Positions 51,446 to 61,004 are shown, counted from the first letter of the stretch. The stretch is 64,000 bases of DNA from Halalkalibacter nanhaiisediminis (GCF_007830185.1 NZ_VLKZ01000009.1:1-64000); one strand, 5' to 3'. A program made the numbers and translations. Notes: a model not told the origin generated them from the sequence alone.

Positions 51446-53395
51446 TTACGATCTTTCTCCAAGCTGTTTAATGATCTCAACCACCTGTGGATTTTCAAGT
51501 GAGGAAAGATCACCAGCATCTTTTCCTAAATAAGCAGCACGAATAGCCCGTCTCATCACCTTGGCATTTCGTGTTTTAGGCAAATCTGGTACGAAATGAA
51601 TCGCTTTTGGTTTAAGCGCCTTCCCCATTTTTTCAGCGACTAAATCGAGTAATTCAAGCTGTAACCGCTCTGTCTCTTCCACACCTGTATTAAGTACAGC
51701 AAAGCAAACAGCCGCTTCTCCCTTCACTTCATCAGGAATCCCAATTGTCCCCGCTTCAATGACATCCGGATGACTAACTAGAATCGATTCAATCTCAGCT
51801 GGGCCTAATCGTTTACCTGCGACATTTAAAATATCATCAGATCGCCCCGTAATCGTCCAGTACCCTTCATCATCCTTCATGACCCAATCCCCATGTACCC
51901 AAACATTTTCAAAACGACTCCAATATGCTTCTTCATAACGTTCAGGCTCACCCCAAAAGCCATCCGTCATCCCCACCCAAGGCTTCGTTATGACCAGTTC
52001 ACCGACTTCATTTGTAACAGGCTTTCCTTCCTCATTAAAAACATGAACCTCCATACCAGGAAGTGGAGAATTAAACGTAATGGGTCCAATTGGACGGATT
52101 AAAACATTTCCCAGAATCCCTCCTGATATCTCTGTTCCCCCTGAATAATTAAAAATCGGAATATGAGAATGCCCGACTTTTTCAAACAACCATGTCCATG
52201 GCTCAGGATTCCAAGGCTCACCTGTTGAAGCAATGACACGTAAGGTGCTGAGATCATATTGATTCGACCACGATTCACCATGTTTCATCGAAGCACGTAC
52301 TAATGTGGGTGAAATGCCAAGATGTGTGACCTGATGAGTTTCAACGATCTTCCAAAGTCGACCCGGGTCGGGGAAATCAGGTGTTCCTTCATAGAGAAGA
52401 ATCGTTGCCCCGTTTACTAATCCTCCATACACGAGAAACGGCCCCATCATCCAACCCATATCCGTGTACCAAAATAAGCAATCTCCTTTTTTTACATCCA
52501 TCCCAATTCCCGCATCAAAAGCCGACTTTAAAGGAAATCCTGAATGAGTATGGACAGCTCCTTTTGGTCGACCCGTCGTGCCTGATGTATAAATAAGCAT
52601 AAGAGGATCTGAGCTATTTAGTGACTCAGTCTCACATAATGGCTCTGCTTTTGCTACATCAACCCAATCGATATCCCTATCCTTTTTCCACGGAATGTCT
52701 GACTGCAAGCGGCGGTAGACAACGACTTTTTTAATTGACGGTGACATTGCCACGGCCTTATCTGCTTCTTCTTTCATTGAAACAGGCCGACCGCGTCTAT
52801 AAAAGCCATCTGCTGTGATCAACATTTTTGCTTCGGCAGCATTTAATCGTGTCGCAACAGCATCAGCCCCGTACCCAGAAAACACTGGCGAGTAAATGGC
52901 ACCAATTTTCGCTACAGCAAGCATACTTATCACCGTTTCAGCAACCATTGGCATGTATATCGCGACGATATCACCTTTTTGAATCCCTTGTTCTTTTAAT
53001 CCATTAGCCACACGATTAATTTGCTCATTCAACTGTGAATAACTATACGTGAGCGTCTGACCATCTTCACCTTCCCAAATGAGAGCTGCATGATCTTTCA
53101 TTTGCTCATCATCTGCCCATTTTCCAACAGAATTATAAGCAGCATTTAACTTTCCACCGATATACCACTTTGGCCATTTGATCCCCTTATCTAAATCTAA
53201 TGTTCTTGTATAAGGCTCATCCCAATGAATACCTAATACTTTCTCGGCCTCCTGCCAAAACCAAGACACATCATTTGTTGCTGCTTGTAGGAAGGCATCA
53301 TAATCGTCATAACCTAATTGCTTCATCCAACGGTACAGACGAGTCGATTTCACTAATTCTGGAGTTGGGCTCCAGGCTATCTTCGTCTTCATCAT
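51446..53395 (-). CDS. AMP-forming acyl-CoA synthetase (acetyl/acetoacetyl-CoA synthetase-like)
   Basis: About 649 residues, AcsA-like architecture: N-terminal ACAS-type region, P-loop LIYTSGTTGRPKGAVHTHSG, Y/T-G-E-like NYSGGTEISGG, YWTITGRSDDILNVAGKRLG hinge and C-terminal catalytic lysine region PKTRNAKVMRRAIR. It activates a short acid with ATP and CoA. As last gene of a leucine-type operon it may recapture acetoacetate or activate isovalerate; the substrate is inferred. ATG 53395 or 53392 follow AAAGGAGG. It differs from the shorter YngI synthetase of B. subtilis. Confidence 0.85.
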   Translation of the reverse strand: MMKTKIAWSPTPELVKSTRLYRWMKQLGYDDYDAFLQAATNDVSWFWQEAEKVLGIHWDEPYTRTLDLDKGIKWPKWYIGGKLNAAYNSVGKWADDEQMKDHAALIWEGEDGQTLTYSYSQLNEQINRVANGLKEQGIQKGDIVAIYMPMVAETVISMLAVAKIGAIYSPVFSGYGADAVATRLNAAEAKMLITADGFYRRGRPVSMKEEADKAVAMSPSIKKVVVYRRLQSDIPWKKDRDIDWVDVAKAEPLCETESLNSSDPLMLIYTSGTTGRPKGAVHTHSGFPLKSAFDAGIGMDVKKGDCLFWYTDMGWMMGPFLVYGGLVNGATILLYEGTPDFPDPGRLWKIVETHQVTHLGISPTLVRASMKHGESWSNQYDLSTLRVIASTGEPWNPEPWTWLFEKVGHSHIPIFNYSGGTEISGGILGNVLIRPIGPITFNSPLPGMEVHVFNEEGKPVTNEVGELVITKPWVGMTDGFWGEPERYEEAYWSRFENVWVHGDWVMKDDEGYWTITGRSDDILNVAGKRLGPAEIESILVSHPDVIEAGTIGIPDEVKGEAAVCFAVLNTGVEETERLQLELLDLVAEKMGKALKPKAIHFVPDLPKTRNAKVMRRAIRAAYLGKDAGDLSSLENPQVVEIIKQLGERS

Positions 53396-53428
53396 ATCTC
53401 CTCCTTTCATTGCAAAAAATCATTCAAC

Positions 53429-54961
53429 TTAAACTGGATACACAGGATGCTTACGTTCCGTAAACAAGACATATTTTGATTGATACGCATCCAAGCGTCT
53501 GATTAATTCATTTCTTAAATCATTCGGTTGAATTATGCCATCAACCACCATCTGAGAAGCTAGACGGTAAATATCAATATTTTCTTTGTACTCTTCACGC
53601 TTTTGAGCGATGAAATCTGCACGCTCCTCTTCAGGAAGCTCTGCGATTTTATTCGCATACACAGCATTTACGGCTGCTTCTGGGCCCATAACAGCAATTT
53701 GAGCATTAGGAAACGCAAGGCAGCAGTCTGGTTCAAATGCAGGACCTGCCATCGCATATAAACCTGCCCCGTAAGCCTTACGAACAATGATCGAAATTTT
53801 CGGAACGGTCGCTTCACTCATTGCTGAAATCATTTTAGCGCCGTGACGAATAATTCCTGCACGCTCCACTTTTGTACCGATCATAAACCCAGGAATATCT
53901 GCTAAAAATAAAACGGGGATATTATACGCATCACAAAGGTTAATGAATTTTGCTGCTTTATCAGCCGAATCATGGAACAGCACGCCACCTTTCATCCGCG
54001 GCTGGTTGGCAATAATTCCAATTGGCTTGCCTTCAATTCGGGAAAGACCTGTGATTAACTCTTGTGCAAATAATTTTTTCACTTCAAAGAACGAGCCTTC
54101 ATCAACCACTCGATGAATTAAATCAAGCATATTGAATGGTGCATTTTGATTAGCGGGAATAATGTCTTCAATGCTTTTTTCAAATTCTTTTGCGGCAATT
54201 GGTTGATGGACTGGTGGTAGTTGCGCGAAATTAGCTGGGAAAAATGCTAAATATGTACGCGCCATTTCAATCGCTTCTTGCTCTGTTTTGGCTAAGACAT
54301 CTCCGCAGCCCGATACCGAGCAATGCATCTTTGCTCCCCCCATTTCTTCAAGGGAGACCTTTTCACCAATGACCATTTCTGCCATACGTGGAGATCCTAA
54401 ATACATTGAGGCATTGCCATCAACCATGATGACAATATCGCAAAAAGCTGGTATGTACGCACCACCAGCGGCGGATGGTCCAAAAAGAAGACAAACTTGT
54501 GGTACTCGACCTGATAGCTTCACTTGATTATAAAAAATTCGACCTGCTCCGCGGCGACCAGGAAACATCTCAATTTGATCTGTGATACGTGCCCCAGCTG
54601 AATCAACGAGATACAGCATCGGCACATTTAATTTCTCTGCTGTTTCTTGAATGCGAATAATTTTCTCAACCGTACGAGCTCCCCAAGATCCTGCTTTGAC
54701 TGTTGAATCATTTGCCATCACACAAACCGTCTGACCGTTTATTTTTCCAATCCCAGTGACCACTCCATCTGCTGGCAAACCTGTTGCCATACAATTTGCA
54801 AAAAAGGCTTCCTCGATGTTTAAATCGTCATCAAAAAGCTGCTCAAGTCGCTCGCGAACAAACATCTTCCCTTTCGCTGCATTAGCCTCATGGTATTTCT
54901 CTGAACCACCTTTCTTTATTTCTTCCACTCTCTCTTGTAGTTGTTTTCCTAAAGACATCAC
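53429..54961 (-). CDS. yngE: Acyl-CoA carboxylase carboxyltransferase subunit (methylcrotonyl-CoA carboxylase type)
   Basis: 510 residues, one-chain carboxyltransferase (crotonase fold twice). VDSAGARITDQIEMFPGRRGAG, FGPSAAGGAYIPAFCD (N half) and IPGFMIGTKVERAGIIRHGAKM (C half) are typical of MCC/PCC beta subunits. With YngH and YngHB it carboxylates 3-methylcrotonyl-CoA in leucine breakdown; propionyl-CoA cannot be ruled out. A GTG then ATG start follow AAAGGAGG. Confidence 0.88.
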   Translation of the reverse strand: MMSLGKQLQERVEEIKKGGSEKYHEANAAKGKMFVRERLEQLFDDDLNIEEAFFANCMATGLPADGVVTGIGKINGQTVCVMANDSTVKAGSWGARTVEKIIRIQETAEKLNVPMLYLVDSAGARITDQIEMFPGRRGAGRIFYNQVKLSGRVPQVCLLFGPSAAGGAYIPAFCDIVIMVDGNASMYLGSPRMAEMVIGEKVSLEEMGGAKMHCSVSGCGDVLAKTEQEAIEMARTYLAFFPANFAQLPPVHQPIAAKEFEKSIEDIIPANQNAPFNMLDLIHRVVDEGSFFEVKKLFAQELITGLSRIEGKPIGIIANQPRMKGGVLFHDSADKAAKFINLCDAYNIPVLFLADIPGFMIGTKVERAGIIRHGAKMISAMSEATVPKISIIVRKAYGAGLYAMAGPAFEPDCCLAFPNAQIAVMGPEAAVNAVYANKIAELPEEERADFIAQKREEYKENIDIYRLASQMVVDGIIQPNDLRNELIRRLDAYQSKYVLFTERKHPVYPV

Positions 54962-54973
54962 GATCAGCCTCCT

Positions 54974-55756
54974 TTATTCTCCTTTATAATTCGGTTTTCT
55001 TTTTTCTCTAAAGGCAGTTAGGCCCTCGATTCGATCCTTTGTCGGGATCAGCACTTCATACGCTTTTTGTTCAAGTGCCAGTCCTGTATGGAGATCGACT
55101 TCCAATCCATTATTGATTGCATATTTTGCTTGCTGCATGGCAAGTGGTCCATTTCCGACCATTTCTAAAGCAAGCTTCTGCGCCTTATCTAGCAAGCGCT
55201 CAATCGGAACCATATACTCAACTAAGCCAATTCGCTCAGCTTCTAAGGCATTTATTCGACGAGCAGTATAAATTAATTCCTTCGCTTTCCCTGCTCCAAT
55301 TAATCTTGGTAAACGTTGTGTCCCTCCTGCTCCTGGGATGATCGCAAGCGAGGTCTCCGTTAAACCGAGTAGAGCATTCGTTTGAGCTATACGAATATCA
55401 CAAGCAAGCGCAAGCTCCAATCCACCACCAAATGCACTACCATTAAGGGCACAAATAACAGGCTGAGGTAAATTCTCGACATCATTTACATTACTGCGGA
55501 TAAGAGCAACAGTACGTCTTACTTGCTGTTCATCCATCGTTGCTCTTTCCTTTAAATCTGCACCAGCACAAAAGACACTTGCACCAGCCGCCGTTAAAAT
55601 GACGACACTCACTTCTTTGTTAAATTTAATGTCATGGAGAATTTCGTGAAAGTCATAAAGCATTTGCAAGGAGAAGGCGTTGGCAGCTTCTGGTCGATTA
55701 AGGGTGATCGTCGCAATTCTGTGCTCACTAACCTCTACATTCACTAGTTTATTCAT
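54974..55756 (-). CDS. yngF: Enoyl-CoA hydratase family protein (methylglutaconyl-CoA hydratase type)
   Basis: 260 residues, crotonase fold. The oxyanion-hole stretch SVFCAGADLKERATM and LNGSAFGGGLELALACD with the catalytic Glu region are present; the GADLKER form is typical of AUH-like hydratases. It would add water to 3-methylglutaconyl-CoA to give HMG-CoA. It lies 12 bases before yngE and 20 after yngG in the operon. Confidence 0.87.
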   Translation of the reverse strand: MNKLVNVEVSEHRIATITLNRPEAANAFSLQMLYDFHEILHDIKFNKEVSVVILTAAGASVFCAGADLKERATMDEQQVRRTVALIRSNVNDVENLPQPVICALNGSAFGGGLELALACDIRIAQTNALLGLTETSLAIIPGAGGTQRLPRLIGAGKAKELIYTARRINALEAERIGLVEYMVPIERLLDKAQKLALEMVGNGPLAMQQAKYAINNGLEVDLHTGLALEQKAYEVLIPTKDRIEGLTAFREKRKPNYKGE

Positions 55757-55776
55757 AACCGTTTGTCGACCTCCTT

Positions 55777-56688
55777 TTACACGTGTTCACAACTGCTTAA
55801 AAACGCTTGCAAATTATGGCTTGGCAATGACTTTTCCAATTTGGTAGCGATCATTTTGGACGCTTTTAGTAACTTTCTCAGAAGAACACCAGTCTCAATT
55901 CCCATACCATTTAGCATATAGATTAAGTCCTCTGTTGCTGCATTTCCTGAGGCTCCAGGAGCATACGGACAGCCACCTAATCCTCCTACTGCCCCGTCAA
56001 ACGTCGTCACTCCCATTTCAAGAGCAGCAACGACATTTGCAAGCGCAGTCCCTCTCGTATCATGGAAATGCATCGCAAGCTTCTCCTTTGGAAAATAATG
56101 CAATAGACGATCAAGAACCAGCTGAACTTGGAGGGGATTCGCCACCCCAATTGTGTCGCCAAGAGATAGTTCATCAATTCCCATTTCAAACAAACGCTCC
56201 GCTACTCTAATGACCTCCTCGATATCCACTTGCCCTTCATATGGACAGCCAAATACGGTAGAAATATATCCTCTCGTCGTCATCTTTTCCTGCTTTGCCC
56301 CTTCAACGACTTCTTTTAATATAGGAAAAGTCTCTACAATGCTTTTGTTGATATTTTTTTGGTTATGCGTCTCACTCGCAGACATAAAGATAGAAGCTTC
56401 ATCAATCTTTGCTGCACATGCACGCTCTAATCCTTTTACATTCGGAATGAGCGCAGCATAAGTCACTCCTGTCTTACGCTCAATTCCAGTCGCCACTTCA
56501 ACAGCATCTTTTAGCTGCGGTATCCATTTCGGATGAACAAATGATGTGATTTCAATATAAGAGAGACCTGTGTCTGACAATTGATTAATCCATGCAATTT
56601 TATCTGCTGTTTCAATTACTATTTTTTCATTTTGCAGCCCATCTCTTGGCCCAACCTCTCTAACATTCACACTTTTCGGAAAATTCAT
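55777..56688 (-). CDS. yngG: Hydroxymethylglutaryl-CoA lyase
   Basis: 303 residues, TIM barrel of the HMGL-like family. VREVGPRDGLQNEK (metal and substrate site), SASETHNQKNIN and the signature GLGGCPYAPGASGNAATED with the catalytic cysteine are present. It splits HMG-CoA into acetoacetate and acetyl-CoA, the last step of leucine degradation. GAGGAGG precedes the ATG. Confidence 0.93.
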   Translation of the reverse strand: MNFPKSVNVREVGPRDGLQNEKIVIETADKIAWINQLSDTGLSYIEITSFVHPKWIPQLKDAVEVATGIERKTGVTYAALIPNVKGLERACAAKIDEASIFMSASETHNQKNINKSIVETFPILKEVVEGAKQEKMTTRGYISTVFGCPYEGQVDIEEVIRVAERLFEMGIDELSLGDTIGVANPLQVQLVLDRLLHYFPKEKLAMHFHDTRGTALANVVAALEMGVTTFDGAVGGLGGCPYAPGASGNAATEDLIYMLNGMGIETGVLLRKLLKASKMIATKLEKSLPSHNLQAFLSSCEHV

Positions 56689-56712
56689 TAGCTACCTCCT
56701 CTTTTTCCGTTC

Positions 56713-56925
56713 TTACTCCAAGATGATTAACACTTCATCCTCATCAACAAAATCTCCTTCCTGCTTCTTCACTTCCTTCACCGTACCACCCTCTTCCGCA
56801 ACGACTGGAATCTCCATCTTCATTGATTCTAAAATCGCTACATCTTGGCCTTCCTCAACTGTATCCCCTTCTTTCACCAACAATTTCCAAAGGTTACCTG
56901 CCATCATTGTTTTGACTTCACTCAT
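56713..56925 (-). CDS. yngHB: Biotin carboxyl carrier protein (BCCP domain)
   Basis: 70 residues, one biotinyl domain. The biotinylated lysine is K36 in ESMKMEIPV, with G-D-x-V-E-E-G before it. It carries the carboxyl group between YngH and YngE. The free-standing form and position between yngH and yngG copy the B. subtilis yng operon. Confidence 0.92.
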   Translation of the reverse strand: MSEVKTMMAGNLWKLLVKEGDTVEEGQDVAILESMKMEIPVVAEEGGTVKEVKKQEGDFVDEDEVLIILE

Positions 56926-56942
56926 CTCAATTCCTCCTCCTT

Positions 56943-58295
56943 TTATTTGGTTGCTTTGCTTCTTAAATGCTCTTGGACAAAGTTAGTTGTGTGCTCCCCA
57001 CTTTGAAAAACAGGATGCTTAGCCACTTCGATTAACATCGGAATATTTGTTTTAATCCCTTCTACATGATAAGACTCTAATGATTCTATTAGACGTTCAA
57101 TCGCCTCATTCCTGTCTACTCCAGAAATAACGAGCTTAGCAATCATCGGATCATAAAATGGAGTAACAACCGAGCCTGCATGTACAGCCGTTTCATTTCG
57201 AACATATGGAAAAACAGGCGTTTCATAAACTGTGATTTTTCCTGGTGATGGGAAGAATGTCAACGGATCCTCCGCATAGATTCTCACTTCAATCGCATGC
57301 CCTTCTCTCTTCACCTCATCTTGTGTAAAGGAGAGTGCTTCACCAGCTGCCACGCGTAACTGCTGCTCCACTAAATCCAAGCCTGTAATTTCTTCTGTTA
57401 CAGGGTGTTCGACTTGCAAGCGTGTATTCATTTCAAGGAAATAAAATGCGTGATTCTCATCCACAAGAAATTCAATCGTTCCAGCATTCGTATAGCCAAT
57501 CGATTTTGCAGCCTTTACAGCAGCTTCTCCCATGATCTTGCGAGTCTGTTCATCAATAAACGGCGACGGCGCTTCTTCTACTACTTTTTGATGACGGCGC
57601 TGAACGGAACAATCACGCTCCCAAAGATAAACCGTATTCCCTTTGTGATCTGCTAATATTTGAATCTCAATATGACGAGGATTCACCACGAATTTCTCAA
57701 TAAACATCGCTCCGTCACCAAAAAAGTCCTGCGCACGCTTCTGATTACCAGCAAATGCTTTTTGTAATTCTTCATCATTATGAACGACTTGCATCCCGAT
57801 GCCTCCGCCTCCAGCTGAAGCCTTCAGCATCACAGGATAGCCAATCTCATTTGCTACCAAGACTGCTTCACCCTCGTCAGCTAAAGGTCGTGTGACACCT
57901 GGAACAACAGGAACTCCAGCCTCCTCCATAGCATGACGCGCCGCTATCTTGCTTCCCATTTTGCCAATCACTTCAGGCTTTGGTCCAATAAAAGTGATCC
58001 CTACTTCTTCACAACTCCTTGCAAATGGTTCATTTTCAGAAAGCAGACCATAGCCAGGATGAATCGCATCTACACCTGAAGAAATAGCTACTTCTAAAAT
58101 TTTCTCTACATTTAAATAGCTTTCATTCACACGAGGCTTCCCGATTACATAAGCTTGATCTGCCATCCGTACATGTGGTGCCTCAGCATCAGCCTCTGAA
58201 TAAACGGCAACCGTTTTTATACCAAGACGCTGACACGTTCGTATAATTCGAAGAGCAATTTCACCACGGTTAGCAATTAATACTTTTTTAAACAT
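56943..58295 (-). CDS. yngH: Biotin carboxylase subunit
   Basis: 450 residues, normal length for a lone biotin carboxylase. ATP-grasp domain with KASAGGGGIGMQVV glycine-rich loop, ERDCSVQRRHQKVVEEAPSP and EMNTRLQVEHPVTE catalytic stretch; N-terminal KVLIANRGEIALRIIRTC is the family hallmark. It loads CO2 on the biotin of YngHB with ATP and bicarbonate. Second gene of the operon. Confidence 0.93.
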   Translation of the reverse strand: MFKKVLIANRGEIALRIIRTCQRLGIKTVAVYSEADAEAPHVRMADQAYVIGKPRVNESYLNVEKILEVAISSGVDAIHPGYGLLSENEPFARSCEEVGITFIGPKPEVIGKMGSKIAARHAMEEAGVPVVPGVTRPLADEGEAVLVANEIGYPVMLKASAGGGGIGMQVVHNDEELQKAFAGNQKRAQDFFGDGAMFIEKFVVNPRHIEIQILADHKGNTVYLWERDCSVQRRHQKVVEEAPSPFIDEQTRKIMGEAAVKAAKSIGYTNAGTIEFLVDENHAFYFLEMNTRLQVEHPVTEEITGLDLVEQQLRVAAGEALSFTQDEVKREGHAIEVRIYAEDPLTFFPSPGKITVYETPVFPYVRNETAVHAGSVVTPFYDPMIAKLVISGVDRNEAIERLIESLESYHVEGIKTNIPMLIEVAKHPVFQSGEHTTNFVQEHLRSKATK

Positions 58296-58315
58296 TTCAT
58301 CACCTCATTTAAGTT

Positions 58316-58750
58316 TTACCCTCTTCTATTCACCAGCATCTTCATTTCAAATATAACGACCGTTTCATTTGTTTGTTTTTTTACCTCTGTTAAGACCGTC
58401 ACGATACCTTGAGAAGAGCCTTTTTCCTGAAGGTCAATCACTTTTCCATGTACATGAATGGTATCTCCTATGAAGGTGGGCTTCGTAAACCTTACACGCT
58501 CCATCCCATAAAAGGCTGCGACAATATTAGGTTCTAACTTTAATAATCCTGTTGTAATAGATAAGACTAGCATGCCATGAGCGATTCGTTGTTTAAACTG
58601 TGTTTCCTTTGCATACTCTTTATCACTATGAAGTGGAAACCAATCTCCACTAAGACCAGAAAACATGACTAAATCAGCTTCTGTTATCGTTCTTCCTTTT
58701 GATTCCCAAGTATCATCCGTCTGATAATTCTCAAAATACTTATCAAACAT
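58316..58750 (-). CDS. MaoC family dehydratase
   Basis: 144 residues, hot-dog fold. GDWFPLHSDKEYAKETQFKQ with the D-x-(4)-H active site and RIAHGMLVLSI are the MaoC/(R)-hydratase motifs. It acts on enoyl-CoA/3-hydroxyacyl-CoA. As first gene of the operon it is closest to the sigma-54 promoter; B. subtilis yng has an acyl-CoA dehydrogenase at its other end and no MaoC, so this is an added step. Confidence 0.85.
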   Translation of the reverse strand: MFDKYFENYQTDDTWESKGRTITEADLVMFSGLSGDWFPLHSDKEYAKETQFKQRIAHGMLVLSITTGLLKLEPNIVAAFYGMERVRFTKPTFIGDTIHVHGKVIDLQEKGSSQGIVTVLTEVKKQTNETVVIFEMKMLVNRRG

Positions 58751-58784
58751 GTTATCCCTCTCCTTTTAGTAGATTGTTCAAAAT

Positions 58785-58799
58785 AGAAAACGCTTACAA
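58785..58799. promoter_or_regulatory. CcpA cre box in the leucine operon leader
   Basis: Read on the minus strand TTGTAAGCGTTTTCT fits every position of WTGNAANCGNWNNCW. It lies just downstream of the sigma-54 promoter and about 35 bases before the first gene, a roadblock position for carbon repression. Confidence 0.7.
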
Positions 58800-58830
58800 A
58801 ATTTTAAAAGCCCTTCTTAATTAAGTTATA

Positions 58831-58846
58831 TGCAAGACTTATGCCA
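58831..58846 (-). promoter_or_regulatory. Sigma-54 (SigL) promoter of the leucine operon
   Basis: On the minus strand TGGCATAAGTCTTGCA: GG of the -24 element and GC of the -12 element at the required spacing (consensus TGGCAC-N5-TTGCW, one mismatch). It lies 80 bases before the first gene and downstream of the activator sites. Confidence 0.85.
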
Positions 58847-58929
58847 TACAGTAAAAATAAGTAAAATATTAAGCTAGCTCAGTTTTTATTGCTAGAGCTT
58901 TTAAGAGATGATTGATTTACAACTTCTAA

Positions 58930-58989
58930 TTTCGCATATTTGAAACACTTTTTTGTAGCACTTATGCGACATGCTTCATCTGTGCAACA
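58930..58989 (-). promoter_or_regulatory. Tandem upstream activator sites for the enhancer-binding protein
   Basis: Three 18-base inverted-repeat sites with 6-base spacers. The best is TGTAGC-N6-GCGACA (58954-58971); the others are TGCTTC-N6-GCAACA (58972-58989) and TTTCGC-N6-GAAACA (58930-58947). They lie about 85-140 bases upstream of the -24/-12 promoter, between it and the regulator gene. Confidence 0.6.
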
Positions 58990-59018
58990 ACCTAGTAATG
59001 GGATCATGATGATGGTTT

Positions 59019-60794
59019 TTAATCTGGGATGATATCGATATCTTCTATTTGATATTTTTCTATTTTTCGATAGAGACTTGCTCGATGGATTTCTAAGAGG
59101 TCAGCTGCTTTTACCTTATTTCCGTTCGTTCTTTTCAAAGCTTTAATAATGATTTGTCTTTCTGCTTGTTCAATGTTTTGTTGGAGGCAATAATGTAATT
59201 CTTCTTCATCTGTCGCATAAGCATAATCATGACTCGTTTGAGGATTTATTTCTACATTATTTAATTTTCTTAAATAGAGAGGAAGATGTTCCATTTTTAT
59301 CGTGTTACTTTCACTCACTGTGTTCATAGCGCGTTCCAGAACATTTTCTAATTCTCTAATATTTCCTGGCCAGCTATGTCTTTTAAAAATGTTAATGACT
59401 TGATCATCTAAAATGCTTACGGACGCTCTTAATTCTTTATTAAACTTATCAATGAAAAAATAGGCTAACTGAAGACTATCAGCTTCCCTTTCTCGTAAAG
59501 GAGGAATTTCCATTGTGACAACATTTAAGCGGTAAAACAAATCTTCTCTAAACTCGCCCTTTTTCACCATTTTCCATAAATTTTGATTGGTTGCTGCAAT
59601 AAAGCGAACGTCAATTTCATTTACTTTTGCTCCACCGACTCTTTGTATCTCTCTTTCTTGAATAACGCGAAGAATCTTAGCCTGCATTTCTAGCGGCATA
59701 TCCCCTATTTCATCAAGAAACAGTGTGCCTTTATTCGCCATTTCAACCTTTCCAAGCTTTCCTCCTTTTTTTGCACCAGTGAAAGCACCACTTTCGTATC
59801 CAAAGAGCTCTGCTTCTAATATGTCTTTAGGAATGGCGGCACAATTTAAACGAATGAACGGTCCCGATGAACGGGTGCTTGAATCATGGATGGCATGGGC
59901 AAACAGTTCTTTTCCTGTTCCACTTTCTCCTGTAATCAATACCGTCGAACGACTTTTAGCAATTTGCATAGCAAAGCCTTTTAATTCTTTAATGGTTTGA
60001 CTATTACCAATAATATTTTCAAAACCATATTTAGCTCCTTGAATACGTTTCAATTCATTCTGATAGTATTCAACTCGACTTTCCATGAGATTTAATTGCT
60101 TGGCGATCTCCTTTAACTCTTGGACATCATGGAATAAAATTTTGCCAATAACCCCTTTAACCTTTCCATCTTGAAAAATCGGCATTCGCGTCACAACAGC
60201 ATCTTGTCCCTTAACACGGAAGGTATAACCAACTTCAAGCTTACCTGATTGTAATACATCAGGGATTCTTGTATTTTTTATGACTTCTGTACAATGTTTG
60301 CCAATTGCTTCAATTGGATTATCAATTTCCATGAAATCTGCATAAGAATCACTCATCATTGTAATAAATCCTTTTTCATTCACGGCAACAATACAATCAA
60401 ATAACAAATTATGAGCATTATCATATTCATCGAATAATTTTTGGGAGATATCTTCTTTTGCAAAAATCTGATCCCCATATCCTAACTCCATACATTCAGC
60501 AACTGCGCCAACAATCTTCTTATTTTGATAAATCGGTGACTGATTCATCATGATAATAGAGTTACCGACTTTAATCTGCTTTTTCAGTCTGGTATGGCCA
60601 TCTTCAATGACAAGATGAAGTTCAGCTTTAGGTAAAGTGGTATCTATCTTTTTTCCTTTTACAGTATTCTCTTTTAATTGAAATAGCCGATAAGCCGCCT
60701 CGTTAATAAAAACAACATCACTATTACAATTGATAATAACAATGCCGTTATACATGGAGTTAATTGAATCTAAAACAAAGTCACATTTTTCCAT
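59019..60794 (-). CDS. Sigma-54-dependent transcriptional activator (PAS-PAS-AAA+-HTH)
   Basis: 591 residues. Two PAS-like domains (about 5-110 and 120-225), a coiled linker, AAA+ domain with Walker A GESGTGKE (289-296), sigma-54 contact loop GAFTGA (336-341) and LFLDEIGDMP Walker B, then a Fis-type HTH at the C-terminus (NKVKAADLLEIHRASLYRKI). It should bind the repeats at 58930-58989 and open the promoter at 58831-58846. It is related to BkdR-type regulators; the signal is probably a small metabolite sensed by PAS. Confidence 0.93.
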   Translation of the reverse strand: MEKCDFVLDSINSMYNGIVIINCNSDVVFINEAAYRLFQLKENTVKGKKIDTTLPKAELHLVIEDGHTRLKKQIKVGNSIIMMNQSPIYQNKKIVGAVAECMELGYGDQIFAKEDISQKLFDEYDNAHNLLFDCIVAVNEKGFITMMSDSYADFMEIDNPIEAIGKHCTEVIKNTRIPDVLQSGKLEVGYTFRVKGQDAVVTRMPIFQDGKVKGVIGKILFHDVQELKEIAKQLNLMESRVEYYQNELKRIQGAKYGFENIIGNSQTIKELKGFAMQIAKSRSTVLITGESGTGKELFAHAIHDSSTRSSGPFIRLNCAAIPKDILEAELFGYESGAFTGAKKGGKLGKVEMANKGTLFLDEIGDMPLEMQAKILRVIQEREIQRVGGAKVNEIDVRFIAATNQNLWKMVKKGEFREDLFYRLNVVTMEIPPLREREADSLQLAYFFIDKFNKELRASVSILDDQVINIFKRHSWPGNIRELENVLERAMNTVSESNTIKMEHLPLYLRKLNNVEINPQTSHDYAYATDEEELHYCLQQNIEQAERQIIIKALKRTNGNKVKAADLLEIHRASLYRKIEKYQIEDIDIIPD

Positions 60795-61004
60795 TAGGAG
60801 CCCCTTTCTTTATCTTTTCAAGGAGGTGTGTTATTTGATGAAAAAACAAAATTGTATTTTAAAATGAATGTCAATCCAGCTAATTCATGTGGATAATGTT
60901 CATACTTACTCTATTCGACACACTGGTTAGCACTCCTTTTTCCAATCATTTAAACTATCTTACATAACTAAAGACATTAGCCAAATCAGCCAATGTCTTT
61001 TCGT

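Noticed and set aside
58930-58989. CRISPR-like short repeats in the leucine operon control region
   Set aside because: Only three imperfect dyads with no regular spacers; better explained as activator sites.
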